Below, one piece after another: positions 17,957 through 27,226 of a DNA stretch of 64,000 nt. The notes below the pieces were generated by a model. The model ran no database searches and had not been told where the DNA came from. It saw nothing but the letters and a program-made list of their open reading frames with translations. Source of the stretch: Thiodiazotropha sp040506705 (GTDB lineage Bacteria > Pseudomonadota > Gammaproteobacteria > Chromatiales > Chromatiaceae). The DNA lies in NCBI GenBank assembly GCA_040506705.1, contig JBEVWG010000054.1, positions 1 to 64,000 of the forward strand, written 5' to 3'. Position 1 is the first letter of the stretch, and each line of letters begins with the position of its first letter. A program made the translations under genes and the position numbers.

Positions 17957-18668
17957 CAGCAGCATCCTGCGTTGCGTCATCTTCATTCAGATAACGGTTA
18001 TCTTCTCGGGTGACCTTGGGTACCAAAGTGCGTGGATCGATAGAGACCGGCTCGTAGATTACACGTGCCTGTTGCGGGTCGTAGCGCATCTCGACCTGTC
18101 CGATCAAAGGAAAATCCTTGCGGAACGGATGGCCGATAAAACCGTAGTCAGTCAATATTCGGCGCAGATCGGGGTGGCCATCAAAGAGAATGCCATAGAG
18201 ATCGAACGCTTCACGCTCAAACCAGTTGGCAGCCTCCCAAACAGGTACCATAGAAGCAACGATGGGATGGGTGGTATCTACAAACACCCGTACTCTAAGC
18301 CTTACATTGTTGCTTATTGAGAGCAGATGATAGACCGCAGCAAATCGACTGTTTTCCGCAGTTTCACTCGCACCCTTTTCGGTCACGCCTCTGCCAAAAC
18401 CGGTATTGGGCGCCCCTTCTGTCTGCCACTCGGACTGGCCGTAGTCAGCGTAGTCGACGCCACAGACATCAATCAACTCTTTAAAATCGAAAGCTGCATC
18501 ATCGCGCAAAATACCAGCGACTTCGATTAACCTGGCCGAAGGGACTACCAGAGTCACCTCTCCACAGCTCCGTTGCAGCTGGCAATCTAACCCGGAAAAG
18601 CGCTCATCAAGCGCTGAGGCCAACTGATCCAATCGCTCTTGCATACTGTTCTGCGAACCACTACTCAT
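17949..18668 (-). CDS. nuoC: NADH-quinone oxidoreductase subunit C
   Basis: A 239-aa peripheral subunit (30-kDa family). The signature ANWFEREAFDLYGILFDGHPDLRRIL region with the RKDFPL motif (HPFRKDFPLIG) is present. The N-terminal 25 residues are polar, and an internal ATG (MQERLDQL) is an alternative start. An insert of about 25 residues around position 80 (TEGAPNTGFGRGVTEKGASE) looks lineage-specific. Confidence 0.95.
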   Translation of the reverse strand: MSSGSQNSMQERLDQLASALDERFSGLDCQLQRSCGEVTLVVPSARLIEVAGILRDDAAFDFKELIDVCGVDYADYGQSEWQTEGAPNTGFGRGVTEKGASETAENSRFAAVYHLLSISNNVRLRVRVFVDTTHPIVASMVPVWEAANWFEREAFDLYGILFDGHPDLRRILTDYGFIGHPFRKDFPLIGQVEMRYDPQQARVIYEPVSIDPRTLVPKVTREDNRYLNEDDATQDAADA

Positions 18669-18683
18669 GATCTACACACCACC

Positions 18684-19160
18684 TCAACGAGCTATCGTAC
18701 TGGTCCGACGAATCTTATCCTGAAGCTGAAGCACGCCATACAGCAACGCTTCCGCCGTCGGAGGACAACCCGGGACGTAAATATCCACAGGAACCACCCG
18801 ATCGCAGCCCCTGACCACTGCATAGGAGTAGTGGTAGTAACCACCCCCATTAGCACAGGAACCCATCGAGATTACCCAGCGAGGCTCGGCCATCTGGTCA
18901 TAAACTTTGCGTAGAGCCGGTGCCATTTTGTTCACCAGGGTACCCGCCACAATCATCACATCTGATTGGCGGGGACTTGGGCGAAAGACGATACCGAAGC
19001 GGTCCATATCGTAACGTGATGCCGCTGCCTGCATCATCTCAACCGCACAGCAGGCCAGACCGAAGGTCATAGGCCACATCGAACCTGTTCTTGCCCAGTT
19101 GATCAATTTATCAGCGGAAGTGGTGATTACACCTTTTTCGAGAATGCCCTCAATACCCAC
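18684..19160 (-). CDS. nuoB: NADH-quinone oxidoreductase subunit B, N2 cluster
   Basis: A 158-aa subunit that carries the terminal [4Fe-4S] cluster N2, which reduces quinone. The adjacent Cys pair is at residues 37-38 (LACCAVEMM), with further ligands at Cys102 (GSCANGGGYYHYSY) and Cys132 (VPGCPPTAEALL). Length is typical for a non-enteric NuoB. Confidence 0.97.
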   Translation of the reverse strand: MGIEGILEKGVITTSADKLINWARTGSMWPMTFGLACCAVEMMQAAASRYDMDRFGIVFRPSPRQSDVMIVAGTLVNKMAPALRKVYDQMAEPRWVISMGSCANGGGYYHYSYAVVRGCDRVVPVDIYVPGCPPTAEALLYGVLQLQDKIRRTSTIAR

Positions 19161-19190
19161 TGTCTGCCTCCCGAAAGGTTAATATCATAT

Positions 19191-19547
19191 CTATTCCCAC
19201 TCCAGAGCCCCTTTCTTCCATTCGTAGATAAAACCGATCACCAGGATACCGAGAAACACCATCATGGCGAGAAAGCCGACCATACCGATCTCACTAAGGA
19301 CTACTGCCCAAGGGAAGAGGAATGCAATTTCAAGATCAAAGATGATGAACAGGATGGCAACGAGATAGTACCGAACGTCGAACTTCATGCGGGAGTCCTC
19401 GAAGGCCTCGAATCCGCACTCATAGGGGGAGATCTTTTCGTCGTCAGGTTTACGCGTGCCCAGTAGAAAACCTATTCCGATGACAACGCCACCCACCACA
19501 AAAGCCACGATTAGGAAAATCATGATGGGTAAATAATTTTCAAGCAT
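19191..19547 (-). CDS. nuoA: NADH-quinone oxidoreductase subunit A
   Basis: A 118-aa membrane subunit with three helices and the conserved loop KISPYECGFEAFEDSRMKFDVRYYLVAILF, whose Cys switches exposure with enzyme state. First gene of nuoA-N. I prefer the ATG giving MLENYLPIMIF. A TTG nine codons upstream (19574) is also possible, and neither has a strong ribosome site. Confidence 0.93.
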   Translation of the reverse strand: MLENYLPIMIFLIVAFVVGGVVIGIGFLLGTRKPDDEKISPYECGFEAFEDSRMKFDVRYYLVAILFIIFDLEIAFLFPWAVVLSEIGMVGFLAMMVFLGILVIGFIYEWKKGALEWE

Positions 19548-19612
19548 CAGCGTGAAGCCCCCTATGTCGTTCAATCATTATGTTATTAGGCGAATCTTCA
19601 GGGAAGGCAGGC

Positions 19613-19642
19613 AGTCTATCCTCTGGCCCGCAACAATGTCAA
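19613..19642 (-). promoter_or_regulatory. Putative nuoA-N promoter
   Basis: On the minus strand a perfect TTGACA (19637-19642) is followed after 18 bp by TAGACT (19613-19618), which matches four of six -10 bases. It lies between the tRNA-Leu terminator and nuoA, where the operon needs its own start. The DNA just upstream is AT-rich (19655-19700). Confidence 0.6.
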
Positions 19643-19699
19643 GTAGGAGTAAAAGTAATAATTTCTTATAATTCAATTAGTTATAATACTTCTATGGAC

Positions 19700-19741
19700 A
19701 TAAAAAAACGGTATTACGCCGAAAAAGCATAGTACCGTTCT
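19700..19741 (-). terminator. Intrinsic terminator after secG-tRNA-Leu
   Basis: AACGGTA and TACCGTT (19707-19713 with 19733-19739) form a stem that, read leftwards, is followed by a run of T. It ends the secG-tRNA-Leu transcript seven bases after the tRNA and isolates the nuo operon from it. Confidence 0.75.
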
Positions 19742-19747
19742 TATGTA

Positions 19748-19832
19748 TGGTGCCGATGGCCGGATTTGAACCGGCACGGCTTACGCCACTACCCCCTCAA
19801 GATAGCGTGTCTACCAATTCCACCACATCGGC
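19748..19832 (-). tRNA. leuU: tRNA-Leu (GAG)
   Basis: An 85-nt tRNA with a long variable arm, encoded CCA and loop TTGAGGG giving anticodon GAG. It lies 14 bases after the secG stop, the same partner as E. coli leuU, which supports the orthology. Probably cleaved from the secG mRNA. Confidence 0.95.
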
Positions 19833-19846
19833 TAAAAACTATAGTT

Positions 19847-20350
19847 CTACTGCTTCTCCGTAGCTGGATCAGTCTGAGTATCCGCAGGAGTTACACTCTC
19901 CTCAGATGGCGCTGCATCAATCACATCAGCTGTTGATGCATCCGACTCAGAAACTGGCACTGCAGGAAGATCATTGGATTGAGTCTCTTCTGCAGCTGCA
20001 GGTACTGCTGGTAGATCGCTACCCCCTGTTGATGGCACAGCAGGCAGATCACTCTCCGGAGCTGGCGCCTCAATGGCAGGTGGCGCATCAATGCGCTCCA
20101 TCAAGCCTTCTGGCTCATTGGTCTGTACTGCGAAATAGGCCATCACCATACTGGTGACAAAAAACAGGGTGGCAAGAATGGCTGTAGCTCTGGTCAGAAA
20201 AGAGCCGGAACCCTTTGAACCAAATACGGTACCTGAGGCGCCACTGCCAAAGGCTGCGCCCATATCAGCACCCTTACCGTGTTGAATAAGGATCAATCCA
20301 ACCAGCCCGATGGCCAGAAAGATATGAAACACGGTCAATATTGTCTGCAT
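19847..20350 (-). CDS. secG: Preprotein translocase subunit SecG with long Pro/Ala/Glu tail
   Basis: A 167-aa protein. Residues 1-75 are a normal SecG: helix 1 (about 4-22), the glycine-rich cytoplasmic loop HGKGADMGAAFGSGASGTVFGS and helix 2 (about 55-74). SecG assists SecYE and SecA in protein export. The remaining 90 residues are disordered, acidic and Pro/Ala-rich, with DLPAVP three times (101-106, 112-117, 127-132). The E. coli protein is 110 residues, so the tail is an extension. It follows tpiA and precedes tRNA-Leu. Confidence 0.93.
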   Translation of the reverse strand: MQTILTVFHIFLAIGLVGLILIQHGKGADMGAAFGSGASGTVFGSKGSGSFLTRATAILATLFFVTSMVMAYFAVQTNEPEGLMERIDAPPAIEAPAPESDLPAVPSTGGSDLPAVPAAAEETQSNDLPAVPVSESDASTADVIDAAPSEESVTPADTQTDPATEKQ

Positions 20351-20414
20351 GTCTGCGTTACCTGTAGAAAGTCGCTGGATCGGTATCGTTTACGACCCAA
20401 TGCAACCTTATAAA

Positions 20415-21167
20415 TTAATTTGCTGCCGTACAGATTCCCAGGAAATCTTCTGGCTTAAGTGCAGCCCCACCAATCAGACCGCCATCAATATCGGGCTTGC
20501 CGATTAACTCTTTTGCATTATCCGGTTTCATGGAACCGCCGTAGAGAACACGCACAACATCAGCGACCTGCTCACTCTTCTGCGCGATTTGCGCGCGGAT
20601 AAATGCATGTACATCCTGAGCCTGCTCAGGTGAGGCAGTTTTACCGGTGCCAATTGCCCAAACCGGCTCATAGGCGATGACGCCATCAGCCAGCGCATCC
20701 ACACCTTCCAGCTCAATCACTGCGTTGAGTTGCCGTGCAACCACCTCATTCGTGATGCCAGATTCACGCTCTTCCAGGGTCTCACCGATACAGAGGATGG
20801 GAATTAATCCAGCAGCCCGTGCAACAGCAAACTTCTTCGCCACCAGCTCGTCACTCTCATTGTGATAAGTGCGACGCTCGGAGTGACCGACAATCACATA
20901 TTTACAACCGAAGTCATTCAGCATCGATGCTGCAACTTCACCGGTATAGGCCCCTGACGCCTCTGTAGAGAGATCCTGCCCCCCCCACGCAATATCACTG
21001 CCATTCAGCTTTTGTTGTGTCTCAGGAATAAAAACAGCAGTAGGACAGACAGCCACTTCGGCATTTGTAACCGCCCCAATACCTTCCTTGATACCATCCA
21101 ACAAGCCACGGACACTCTCTAGTGAACCGTTCATTTTCCAATTTCCGGCGACAAGTGGTCTGCGCAT
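20415..21167 (-). CDS. tpiA: Triosephosphate isomerase
   Basis: A 250-aa TIM-barrel enzyme interconverting dihydroxyacetone phosphate and glyceraldehyde 3-phosphate. Active-site residues are seen: Lys in AGNWKMNGS (residues 6-14), His in VGHSERR and the catalytic Glu in IAYEPVWAIGTG. The phosphate-gripper GGSMKPDN is present. Lies between glmM and secG, the usual order outside enterics. Confidence 0.97.
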   Translation of the reverse strand: MRRPLVAGNWKMNGSLESVRGLLDGIKEGIGAVTNAEVAVCPTAVFIPETQQKLNGSDIAWGGQDLSTEASGAYTGEVAASMLNDFGCKYVIVGHSERRTYHNESDELVAKKFAVARAAGLIPILCIGETLEERESGITNEVVARQLNAVIELEGVDALADGVIAYEPVWAIGTGKTASPEQAQDVHAFIRAQIAQKSEQVADVVRVLYGGSMKPDNAKELIGKPDIDGGLIGGAALKPEDFLGICTAAN

Positions 21168-21351
21168 GCAATCACTCCTGAGATAAAAGAAAGCGCGGTA
21201 GCTTAACGGCCAACGCGCCTGAAATCAATCACCATTGTATCAAGTATGACAAATTTCTAATCCCGACAACCCGGATTATGTCGCAACAGTCTCTGAATAG
21301 GGGGCGAAATAATCGTGCTAAGAGAATCAATAACCTCAGATCAGATAACGA

Positions 21352-22695
21352 CTAATCGGCCACTACCTCTTTGACAGACTCAGCAATCTGGGCTGAAAGC
21401 GTCTCCACCTGTGAGCCATCACTACCCTCGACCATCACCCGTATCAATGGCTCTGTACCCGAAGGTCGCAGTAAGACTCGACCGGAGCTGCCCATCTCAA
21501 CTTCAGCCTCGCGCACCGATCTTTTCACCACATCTGACTCCATGACCTCCTGTGGCGTACTACTTCCCAAATTGATATTGATAAGCTTTTGCGGATATTT
21601 ACTCATACCCGATGCCAGTTCTCTCAAGGAGCGGCCTGTGGCATGAACCTCAGCCAGAACCTGGAGCGCAGAGACGATACCATCACCGGTTGTTGTACGA
21701 TCGAGACAGATGATGTGTCCCGATTGTTCTCCGCCCAATACCCACCCCTTGCTGAAGAGGCGTTCCATGATATATCTATCCCCTACATTGGTGCGTTCAA
21801 ACACCACACCATGCTCACGCAGAGCATGTTCAAGTCCCAGGTTACTCATCAAGGTACCTACTACCGCACCTTTGAGTTCACCTTCCCGCATACGTGAGCA
21901 GGCGATGATGTAGAGTATCTCATCACCATCCACTTCGTTACCTTGATCGTCAACCATTATCAGACGATCACCATCACCATCCAGGGCAATACCCAGATCG
22001 GCGCCATGTTCCAGCACAGCAGCTTTAAGGTACTCAGGATGGGTTGATCCGACACCGTCGTTGATGTTGAATCCATTCGGCTGGTTACCGATGGCAATCA
22101 CATCGGCACCCATCTCATCGAACACATATGGGGCGATGTTATAGGTTGCACCATTGGCACAATCCACAACAATCTTCATGCCGTTGAATCGCGTTTTAAG
22201 CGGAATGGTACTTTTACAGAATTCGATGTAGCGGCCTTCGGAATCCATCTTCTCCGCCCGCCCGAGATTGGCTGAGTCAACGGTTTCCAATGGTTTTTCC
22301 GTTTCCGCTTCAATAGCACGCTCCACATGATCCGGCAGTTTCAGCCCATCAGCAGAGAAGAATTTGATGCCATTATCCATATAGGGATTGTGCGAAGCAC
22401 TGATGACTATACCTGCCTGTGCATGCAGGGTACGGGTCAGATAAGCCACACTTGGGGTTGGCATTGGCCCAAGCAGGGTGATGTTGACCCCCGCAGCAGT
22501 GAGTCCCGCTTCCAATGCCGATTCCAGAACATAGCCTGATATCCGGGTATCCTTTCCGATCAGCACCCGGCTCTTCGACTCAGTCCCCAAAATCCGTCCG
22601 ACCGCCCATCCCAGCTTCAGCACGAACTCTGGCGTTATTGCGCCCTCTCCAAAACGGCCACGCACACCATCTGTTCCAAAATACTTTCGACTCAC
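21352..22695 (-). CDS. glmM: Phosphoglucosamine mutase
   Basis: A 447-aa enzyme converting glucosamine 6-phosphate to the 1-phosphate for UDP-GlcNAc, hence for murein and lipopolysaccharide. The phosphoserine loop GIVISASHNPYMDNG, the metal loop DGDGDRLIMVD and the C-terminal phosphate site RPSGTEPLIRVM are intact. It starts 17 bases after the folP stop, as in other gammaproteobacteria. A 184-bp spacer with no clear feature separates it from tpiA. Confidence 0.97.
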   Translation of the reverse strand: MSRKYFGTDGVRGRFGEGAITPEFVLKLGWAVGRILGTESKSRVLIGKDTRISGYVLESALEAGLTAAGVNITLLGPMPTPSVAYLTRTLHAQAGIVISASHNPYMDNGIKFFSADGLKLPDHVERAIEAETEKPLETVDSANLGRAEKMDSEGRYIEFCKSTIPLKTRFNGMKIVVDCANGATYNIAPYVFDEMGADVIAIGNQPNGFNINDGVGSTHPEYLKAAVLEHGADLGIALDGDGDRLIMVDDQGNEVDGDEILYIIACSRMREGELKGAVVGTLMSNLGLEHALREHGVVFERTNVGDRYIMERLFSKGWVLGGEQSGHIICLDRTTTGDGIVSALQVLAEVHATGRSLRELASGMSKYPQKLININLGSSTPQEVMESDVVKRSVREAEVEMGSSGRVLLRPSGTEPLIRVMVEGSDGSQVETLSAQIAESVKEVVAD

Positions 22696-22712
22696 AGATT
22701 TTTCCTCTTTTA

Positions 22713-23558
22713 TTATGCAGAAGCGCTTATTGCTGAGACTACTGCTAAAGCATCCACAGTGGCCCGTACATCATGTACACGCAATATTGCGCCACCCTTT
22801 AATGCCACCACCACAGCAGCTCCCAGGCTGCCATACAAGCGCTCTTCGATTGGACGATCCCCAAGTATCGTGCCTATCATAGACTTTCTTGAAATTCCGA
22901 CCAGCAATGGCAGCTCCAAATCCTCAAGTTGCTCCAATTTATTCAGCAGCTCAAGGTTGTGTGACAGCGTCTTACCGAATCCAAACCCAGGATCGATAAC
23001 TAAATTATCATGGGCGATGCCAGCCGCTTCGCAGGCATCTATTCGCTTTTTTAAAAACTCTCTTACTTCAGCGACCACATCACCATATTCTGGACTCTGT
23101 TGCATCGTCCGTGGTTCGCCCTGCATATGCATCAGGCATACCGGAACACCACATTCCGCAGCAGCAGACAATGCACCAGGCTCTCTTAATGCCATGACGT
23201 CATTGATCATGCCTGCCCCGGCAGATACCGCTTCTCCCATCACCTGGGGTTTGCTGGTATCTACTGAGATGGGCACAGAGACCTCTCCTGCCAACGCCTC
23301 AATCAGAGGAATCACTCGATCCATCTCTTCATCGACTGAAACAGACTGAGCACCGGGACGGGTAGACTCTCCACCCACATCGATTATAGCCGCGCCATCA
23401 TCAACCATTTGCCTGGCGTGGGCCAACGCAACATCCCTGGCGACAAAACGTCCACCATCAGAAAATGAGTCGGGCGTCAGATTGAGTATTCCCATCACCC
23501 GAGGTTGACTCAGGTCCAAAAGTTTTCCCGCACAGTCAAGAATCTGGGGAGCAGGCAT
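22713..23558 (-). CDS. folP: Dihydropteroate synthase
   Basis: A 281-aa TIM-barrel enzyme that joins p-aminobenzoate to the pterin pyrophosphate in folate synthesis; the sulfonamide target. Signatures MGILNLTPDSFSDGG (residues 23-37) and DVGGESTRPGAQ are clear, as is the substrate-binding GISRKSMIG. It follows ftsH in the conserved order, but the spacer holds the second repeat array. Confidence 0.97.
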   Translation of the reverse strand: MPAPQILDCAGKLLDLSQPRVMGILNLTPDSFSDGGRFVARDVALAHARQMVDDGAAIIDVGGESTRPGAQSVSVDEEMDRVIPLIEALAGEVSVPISVDTSKPQVMGEAVSAGAGMINDVMALREPGALSAAAECGVPVCLMHMQGEPRTMQQSPEYGDVVAEVREFLKKRIDACEAAGIAHDNLVIDPGFGFGKTLSHNLELLNKLEQLEDLELPLLVGISRKSMIGTILGDRPIEERLYGSLGAAVVVALKGGAILRVHDVRATVDALAVVSAISASA

Positions 23559-23714
23559 GTTATTCCTTCTGTCTATATGAATTTTCAGTGGCGAATTGTC
23601 ACATTTTCAGGCATGACCCACTAGATCTACCAGTAAATATTCACAATTATAGGATTAGTGTTTGAATTGGTTGCGACTGAATAGCCTCTAAAACTGACTG
23701 GAGGGCGTAGGGAC

Positions 23715-24335
23715 GTAGCCTGGATGGAGTGCAACGGAATCCAGGAGAGCCTGCCTGCCTTTTACCCGGATTACGCTTCGCTTCATCCAGGCTACATGGT
23801 CTGTGGTCTGGATGGAGTGTAATGGAGTCCGGGTTAGACTGGTCTGCTTTTTTTCCCGGATTACGCTTCGCTGCATCCAGGCTACATGATCTGTGGTCTG
23901 GGTGGGGTGTATTGGAGTCTGGGTTAGACTGGTCTGCTTTTTTTCCCGGATTACGCTTCGCTGCATCCAGGCTACATGGTCTGTGGTCTGGGTGGGGTGT
24001 AACGGAGTGCGGGTTAGACTGGTCTGCTTTTTTTTCCCGGATTACGCTTCGCTCCATCCAGGCTACATGTCTGAGGTCTTGGTGGGATGTAACGGAATCT
24101 GGGTTAGACTGGCCTGCCTTTTTCCCGGATTACGCTTCGCTTCATCCAGGCTACATGGTCTGTGGTCTGGGTGGGGTGTAACGGAGTGCGGTTAGACTGG
24201 TCTGCTTTTTTCCCGGATTACGCTTCGCTCCATCCAGGCTACTTTGTCTGTAGCCTGGATGGAGTGCAACGGAATCCGGGATTGTCTGGCCTACACTTTT
24301 TACCCCGGATTACGCTCCACTTCTTCCAGGCTACT
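23715..24335. repeat. Second hairpin array: seven units of about 90 bp between ftsH and folP
   Basis: Seven right arms of the form CCCGGATTACGCTTCGC...CATCCAGGCTAC end near 23795, 23885, 23975, 24066, 24154, 24242 and 24334, giving a period of 86-92 bp. Left arms are well kept only in the first and last units (GTAGCCTGGATGGAGTGCAA). In the middle five units they drift to forms such as GTGGTCTGGGTGGGGTGTAA. The arms are the same family as the array beside nuoN, but the interior is shorter and different. The array ends eight bases from the ftsH stop, so ftsH-folP mRNA would carry a chain of hairpins. No gene is present between 23559 and 24342. Confidence 0.88.
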
Positions 24336-24342
24336 CATTTTA

Positions 24343-26265
24343 TCAATGCTGTCCTGCTGGACCACCAATCGTTCCCGATACATCATCGGAGGATGGGGAC
24401 TCACCTGACGGCCTGACATCATCATCAGAATCCAAGTCATCATCTACCCAATCCTTAGGTGGACGGGGTGGCTTGCCATCCATGATATCGTTGATCTGTT
24501 GCGTATCGATGGTCTCATATTTCATCAACGCATCAGCCATCATGTGCAACTTCTCAAGATTATCATTGAGGAGCTTCTCTGCTCTTTCATAGTTGCGATC
24601 GATAAAACTTCTGATCTCTTCGTCAATGGTATGGGCAGTGTCGTCAGATACATTCTTGTGTTGTGTTACCGAACGTCCAAGAAAAACCTCTTCCTCTTCC
24701 TCGCTATACATCAACGGACCAAGACGCTCAGACAGTCCCCACTTGGTGACCATGCTACGTGCCAGATCTGTGGCGCGTTTGATGTCATTGGAGGCACCTG
24801 TAGTCACCTTGTCAATTCCGAAGATCAACTCTTCAGCAATACGTCCACCAAACAGGCTGGAGATCTGACTCTCCAAATGCTGTTTGCTGTAGCTGTATCG
24901 ATCGCCTTCAGGTAGAAACATGGTTACACCCAAAGCGCGTCCTCTGGGAATGATACTTACTTTGTAGACAGGATCGTGAGAGGGCACCAGACGACCAACT
25001 ATGGCATGACCGGACTCATGGTAAGCGGTGAGTTTTTTCTCATCTTCGCTCATCACCATGGTACGACGCTCAGTACCCATCATGATCTTGTCTTTAGCTT
25101 TCTCCAACTCAATCATTTCCACCAGTGCTTTATTGGCACGAGCAGCAAACAGTGCAGCTTCATTCACCAGATTGGCCAGATCAGCGCCAGAAAATCCTGG
25201 TGTACCACGGGCGATAATCGCCGGTTTGACATCGTCTGCAGCTGCGACTTTACGCAGGTGTACCTTAAGAATCTGCTCACGTCCACGCACATCAGGCAGA
25301 GGAACAACCACCTGGCGGTCAAAACGTCCCGGTCGAAGTAGCGCAGGATCGAGAACGTCAGGCCTATTGGTTGCGGCAATCACGATGACGCCCTCATTGC
25401 CTTCAAAACCATCCATTTCAACCAGCAGTTGATTCAGGGTCTGCTCACGTTCGTCGTGTCCGCCTCCGAGACCAGCGCCACGGTGACGTCCTACAGCGTC
25501 TATCTCATCGATAAAGATGATGCAGGGCGCATGCTTCTTCGCCTGTTCGAACATGTCACGAACACGGGAGGCACCGACACCGACAAACATCTCAACAAAA
25601 TCTGAACCGGAAATAGTGAAGAAGGGTACCTTGGCTTCACCGGCGATGGCTTTCGCCAGCAGCGTCTTACCCGTACCCGGTGAGCCTACCATCAACACAC
25701 CTTTGGGAATCTTGCCGCCAAGCTTCTGGAACTTGGAAGGATCACGCAGAAAGTCGACCACCTCGGTAACCTCCTCCTTGGCCTCTTCCACACCAGCCAC
25801 ATCACCGAATGTAACTTTAACCTGATCCTCGCTGAGCATGCGGGCTTTGCTCTTGCCGAAGGACATCGCCCCTCGTCCAGCTCCACCACCCTGCATCTGT
25901 CGCATGAAGAAGATCCACAAACCGATCAACACGAAAAGAGGGAACCAGTTAATGAGGATATTCATCAACAATGATGGTTTCTCAGGAGGCGTGGCAACGA
26001 TCTCAACATTGCTGTTGAGCAGGTCACTCACCAGCATATCGTCCCCAGGACTGTAGGTTGAAAACCTTTGCCCTGAGGTGAGCGTTCCGCTGATATCACG
26101 GCCACTGCCACTGAACTCAACTTCCTTCACCTGCCCTGTTTTCACATTGGAGATGAATTCTGAATAGCTCATCGGTTGAGCCTTGGGTTGGGTAGCTGAA
26201 AAATTATTGAAGACCGTCATCAGTACGATGGCGATCACTACCCAGAGAATTAAATTTTTTGCCAT
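24343..26265 (-). CDS. ftsH: ATP-dependent zinc metalloprotease FtsH
   Basis: A 640-aa membrane AAA+ protease, close to E. coli FtsH (644). Order: helix 1 (4-20), periplasmic region, helix 2 (103-121), AAA domain with Walker A GSPGTGKT (194-201), Walker B IIFIDEIDAV, second region of homology, and protease domain with zinc motif HESGH (416-420). It degrades unassembled membrane proteins and regulators such as LpxC and the heat-shock sigma factor. I start at MAKNLILW, the family start; the longer frame adds 23 non-conserved residues. The C-terminal tail is acidic and disordered. Confidence 0.97.
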   Translation of the reverse strand: MAKNLILWVVIAIVLMTVFNNFSATQPKAQPMSYSEFISNVKTGQVKEVEFSGSGRDISGTLTSGQRFSTYSPGDDMLVSDLLNSNVEIVATPPEKPSLLMNILINWFPLFVLIGLWIFFMRQMQGGGAGRGAMSFGKSKARMLSEDQVKVTFGDVAGVEEAKEEVTEVVDFLRDPSKFQKLGGKIPKGVLMVGSPGTGKTLLAKAIAGEAKVPFFTISGSDFVEMFVGVGASRVRDMFEQAKKHAPCIIFIDEIDAVGRHRGAGLGGGHDEREQTLNQLLVEMDGFEGNEGVIVIAATNRPDVLDPALLRPGRFDRQVVVPLPDVRGREQILKVHLRKVAAADDVKPAIIARGTPGFSGADLANLVNEAALFAARANKALVEMIELEKAKDKIMMGTERRTMVMSEDEKKLTAYHESGHAIVGRLVPSHDPVYKVSIIPRGRALGVTMFLPEGDRYSYSKQHLESQISSLFGGRIAEELIFGIDKVTTGASNDIKRATDLARSMVTKWGLSERLGPLMYSEEEEEVFLGRSVTQHKNVSDDTAHTIDEEIRSFIDRNYERAEKLLNDNLEKLHMMADALMKYETIDTQQINDIMDGKPPRPPKDWVDDDLDSDDDVRPSGESPSSDDVSGTIGGPAGQH

Positions 26266-26457
26266 GTCGTTCAAAACGTAAGAACCTCTTGATCTCACTC
26301 CGGCAGAGCCGGTTATCTCTAGCCACACTGGCATCCGTGTGGAGGATGGTCTATGACCTCTCTATTCGTTGACAGGTAACACCATCTAAACTCTGTCAAA
26401 AACCCGAATAAAATTGTGCAAACAACTGATTTGTAGGGCTTACTGGTTGGTACGGTA

Positions 26458-27078
26458 CTACATCTTAAAGTTCCCTGCTACTAAATAGATCTCCCGGCTC
26501 TTCGCCCGGGAAGAATCGGGTTTTCTACTGACAACCCGCGAGAATGCGCTTCGCATCTCTTTTAAATAGTCATCAAAACCAGTGCCCTGGAATACTTTAA
26601 CCACAAAACTGCCACCTGGCTTCAGGGTTTCCCGGGCAAATTCCAGAGCCAGTTCGCAAAGATAGATCCCCCGCGGCTGGTCAACGCTGTTTATACCCGT
26701 AACATTGGGTGCCATATCGGAAATTACAAGATCGACTGGTTCTCCGTCCAGATGATTTCTCAATGACTCAAGGGGTTGCGGTTCCCGAAAATCGCCTTGA
26801 ATGATGTGAACACCGGCAATGGGATCCATCTCCAGGATATCCAGAGCCACCACTTCTCCTTTTTCACCAACCAGGTCCCGTGCAATTTGACTCCAACCCC
26901 CAGGGGCCGCGCCCAGATCCACCACTCTCATACCCGGCTTAATAATTCTATCTTTTTCCTGAATTTCCAGGAGCTTAAATGCAGCTCTGGAGCGATACCC
27001 AGCCTTTTGCGCCTGCTTGACATAGGCATCGTTAAAATGACGGTCAAGCCACTTTCGACTGCTTTTACTGCGTTTCAT
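26458..27078 (-). CDS. rlmE: 23S rRNA (uridine-2'-O)-methyltransferase RlmE
   Basis: A 206-aa SAM-dependent methyltransferase (FtsJ/RrmJ) that methylates U2552 in the A-loop of 23S rRNA. SAM motif VVDLGAAPGGWSQ is near residue 53. The catalytic set is recognisable in the early Lys (AAFKLLEI), DMAPNVTG and the FVVKVFQG lysine. It precedes ftsH by 192 bp, as in other gammaproteobacteria, and diverges from yhbY. Confidence 0.96.
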   Translation of the reverse strand: MKRSKSSRKWLDRHFNDAYVKQAQKAGYRSRAAFKLLEIQEKDRIIKPGMRVVDLGAAPGGWSQIARDLVGEKGEVVALDILEMDPIAGVHIIQGDFREPQPLESLRNHLDGEPVDLVISDMAPNVTGINSVDQPRGIYLCELALEFARETLKPGGSFVVKVFQGTGFDDYLKEMRSAFSRVVSRKPDSSRAKSREIYLVAGNFKM

Positions 27079-27226
27079 ATCGCTTTCTTACCTGTAACCA
27101 CAACACTAATAATGGCTTAAAATTGTCAAATCAGCACTGACTATCCAACTGCCAGTCCAATGAGGCCTTCCTACCAGCGTGAAATCGGGATAGAATCCGC
27201 CTCCCCAATGAGACACGATCAATATC

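Noticed and set aside
23647..24416. Several overlapping open frames on both strands between folP and ftsH
   Set aside because: They consist of the repeated hairpin units; the protein repeats only mirror DNA repeats.
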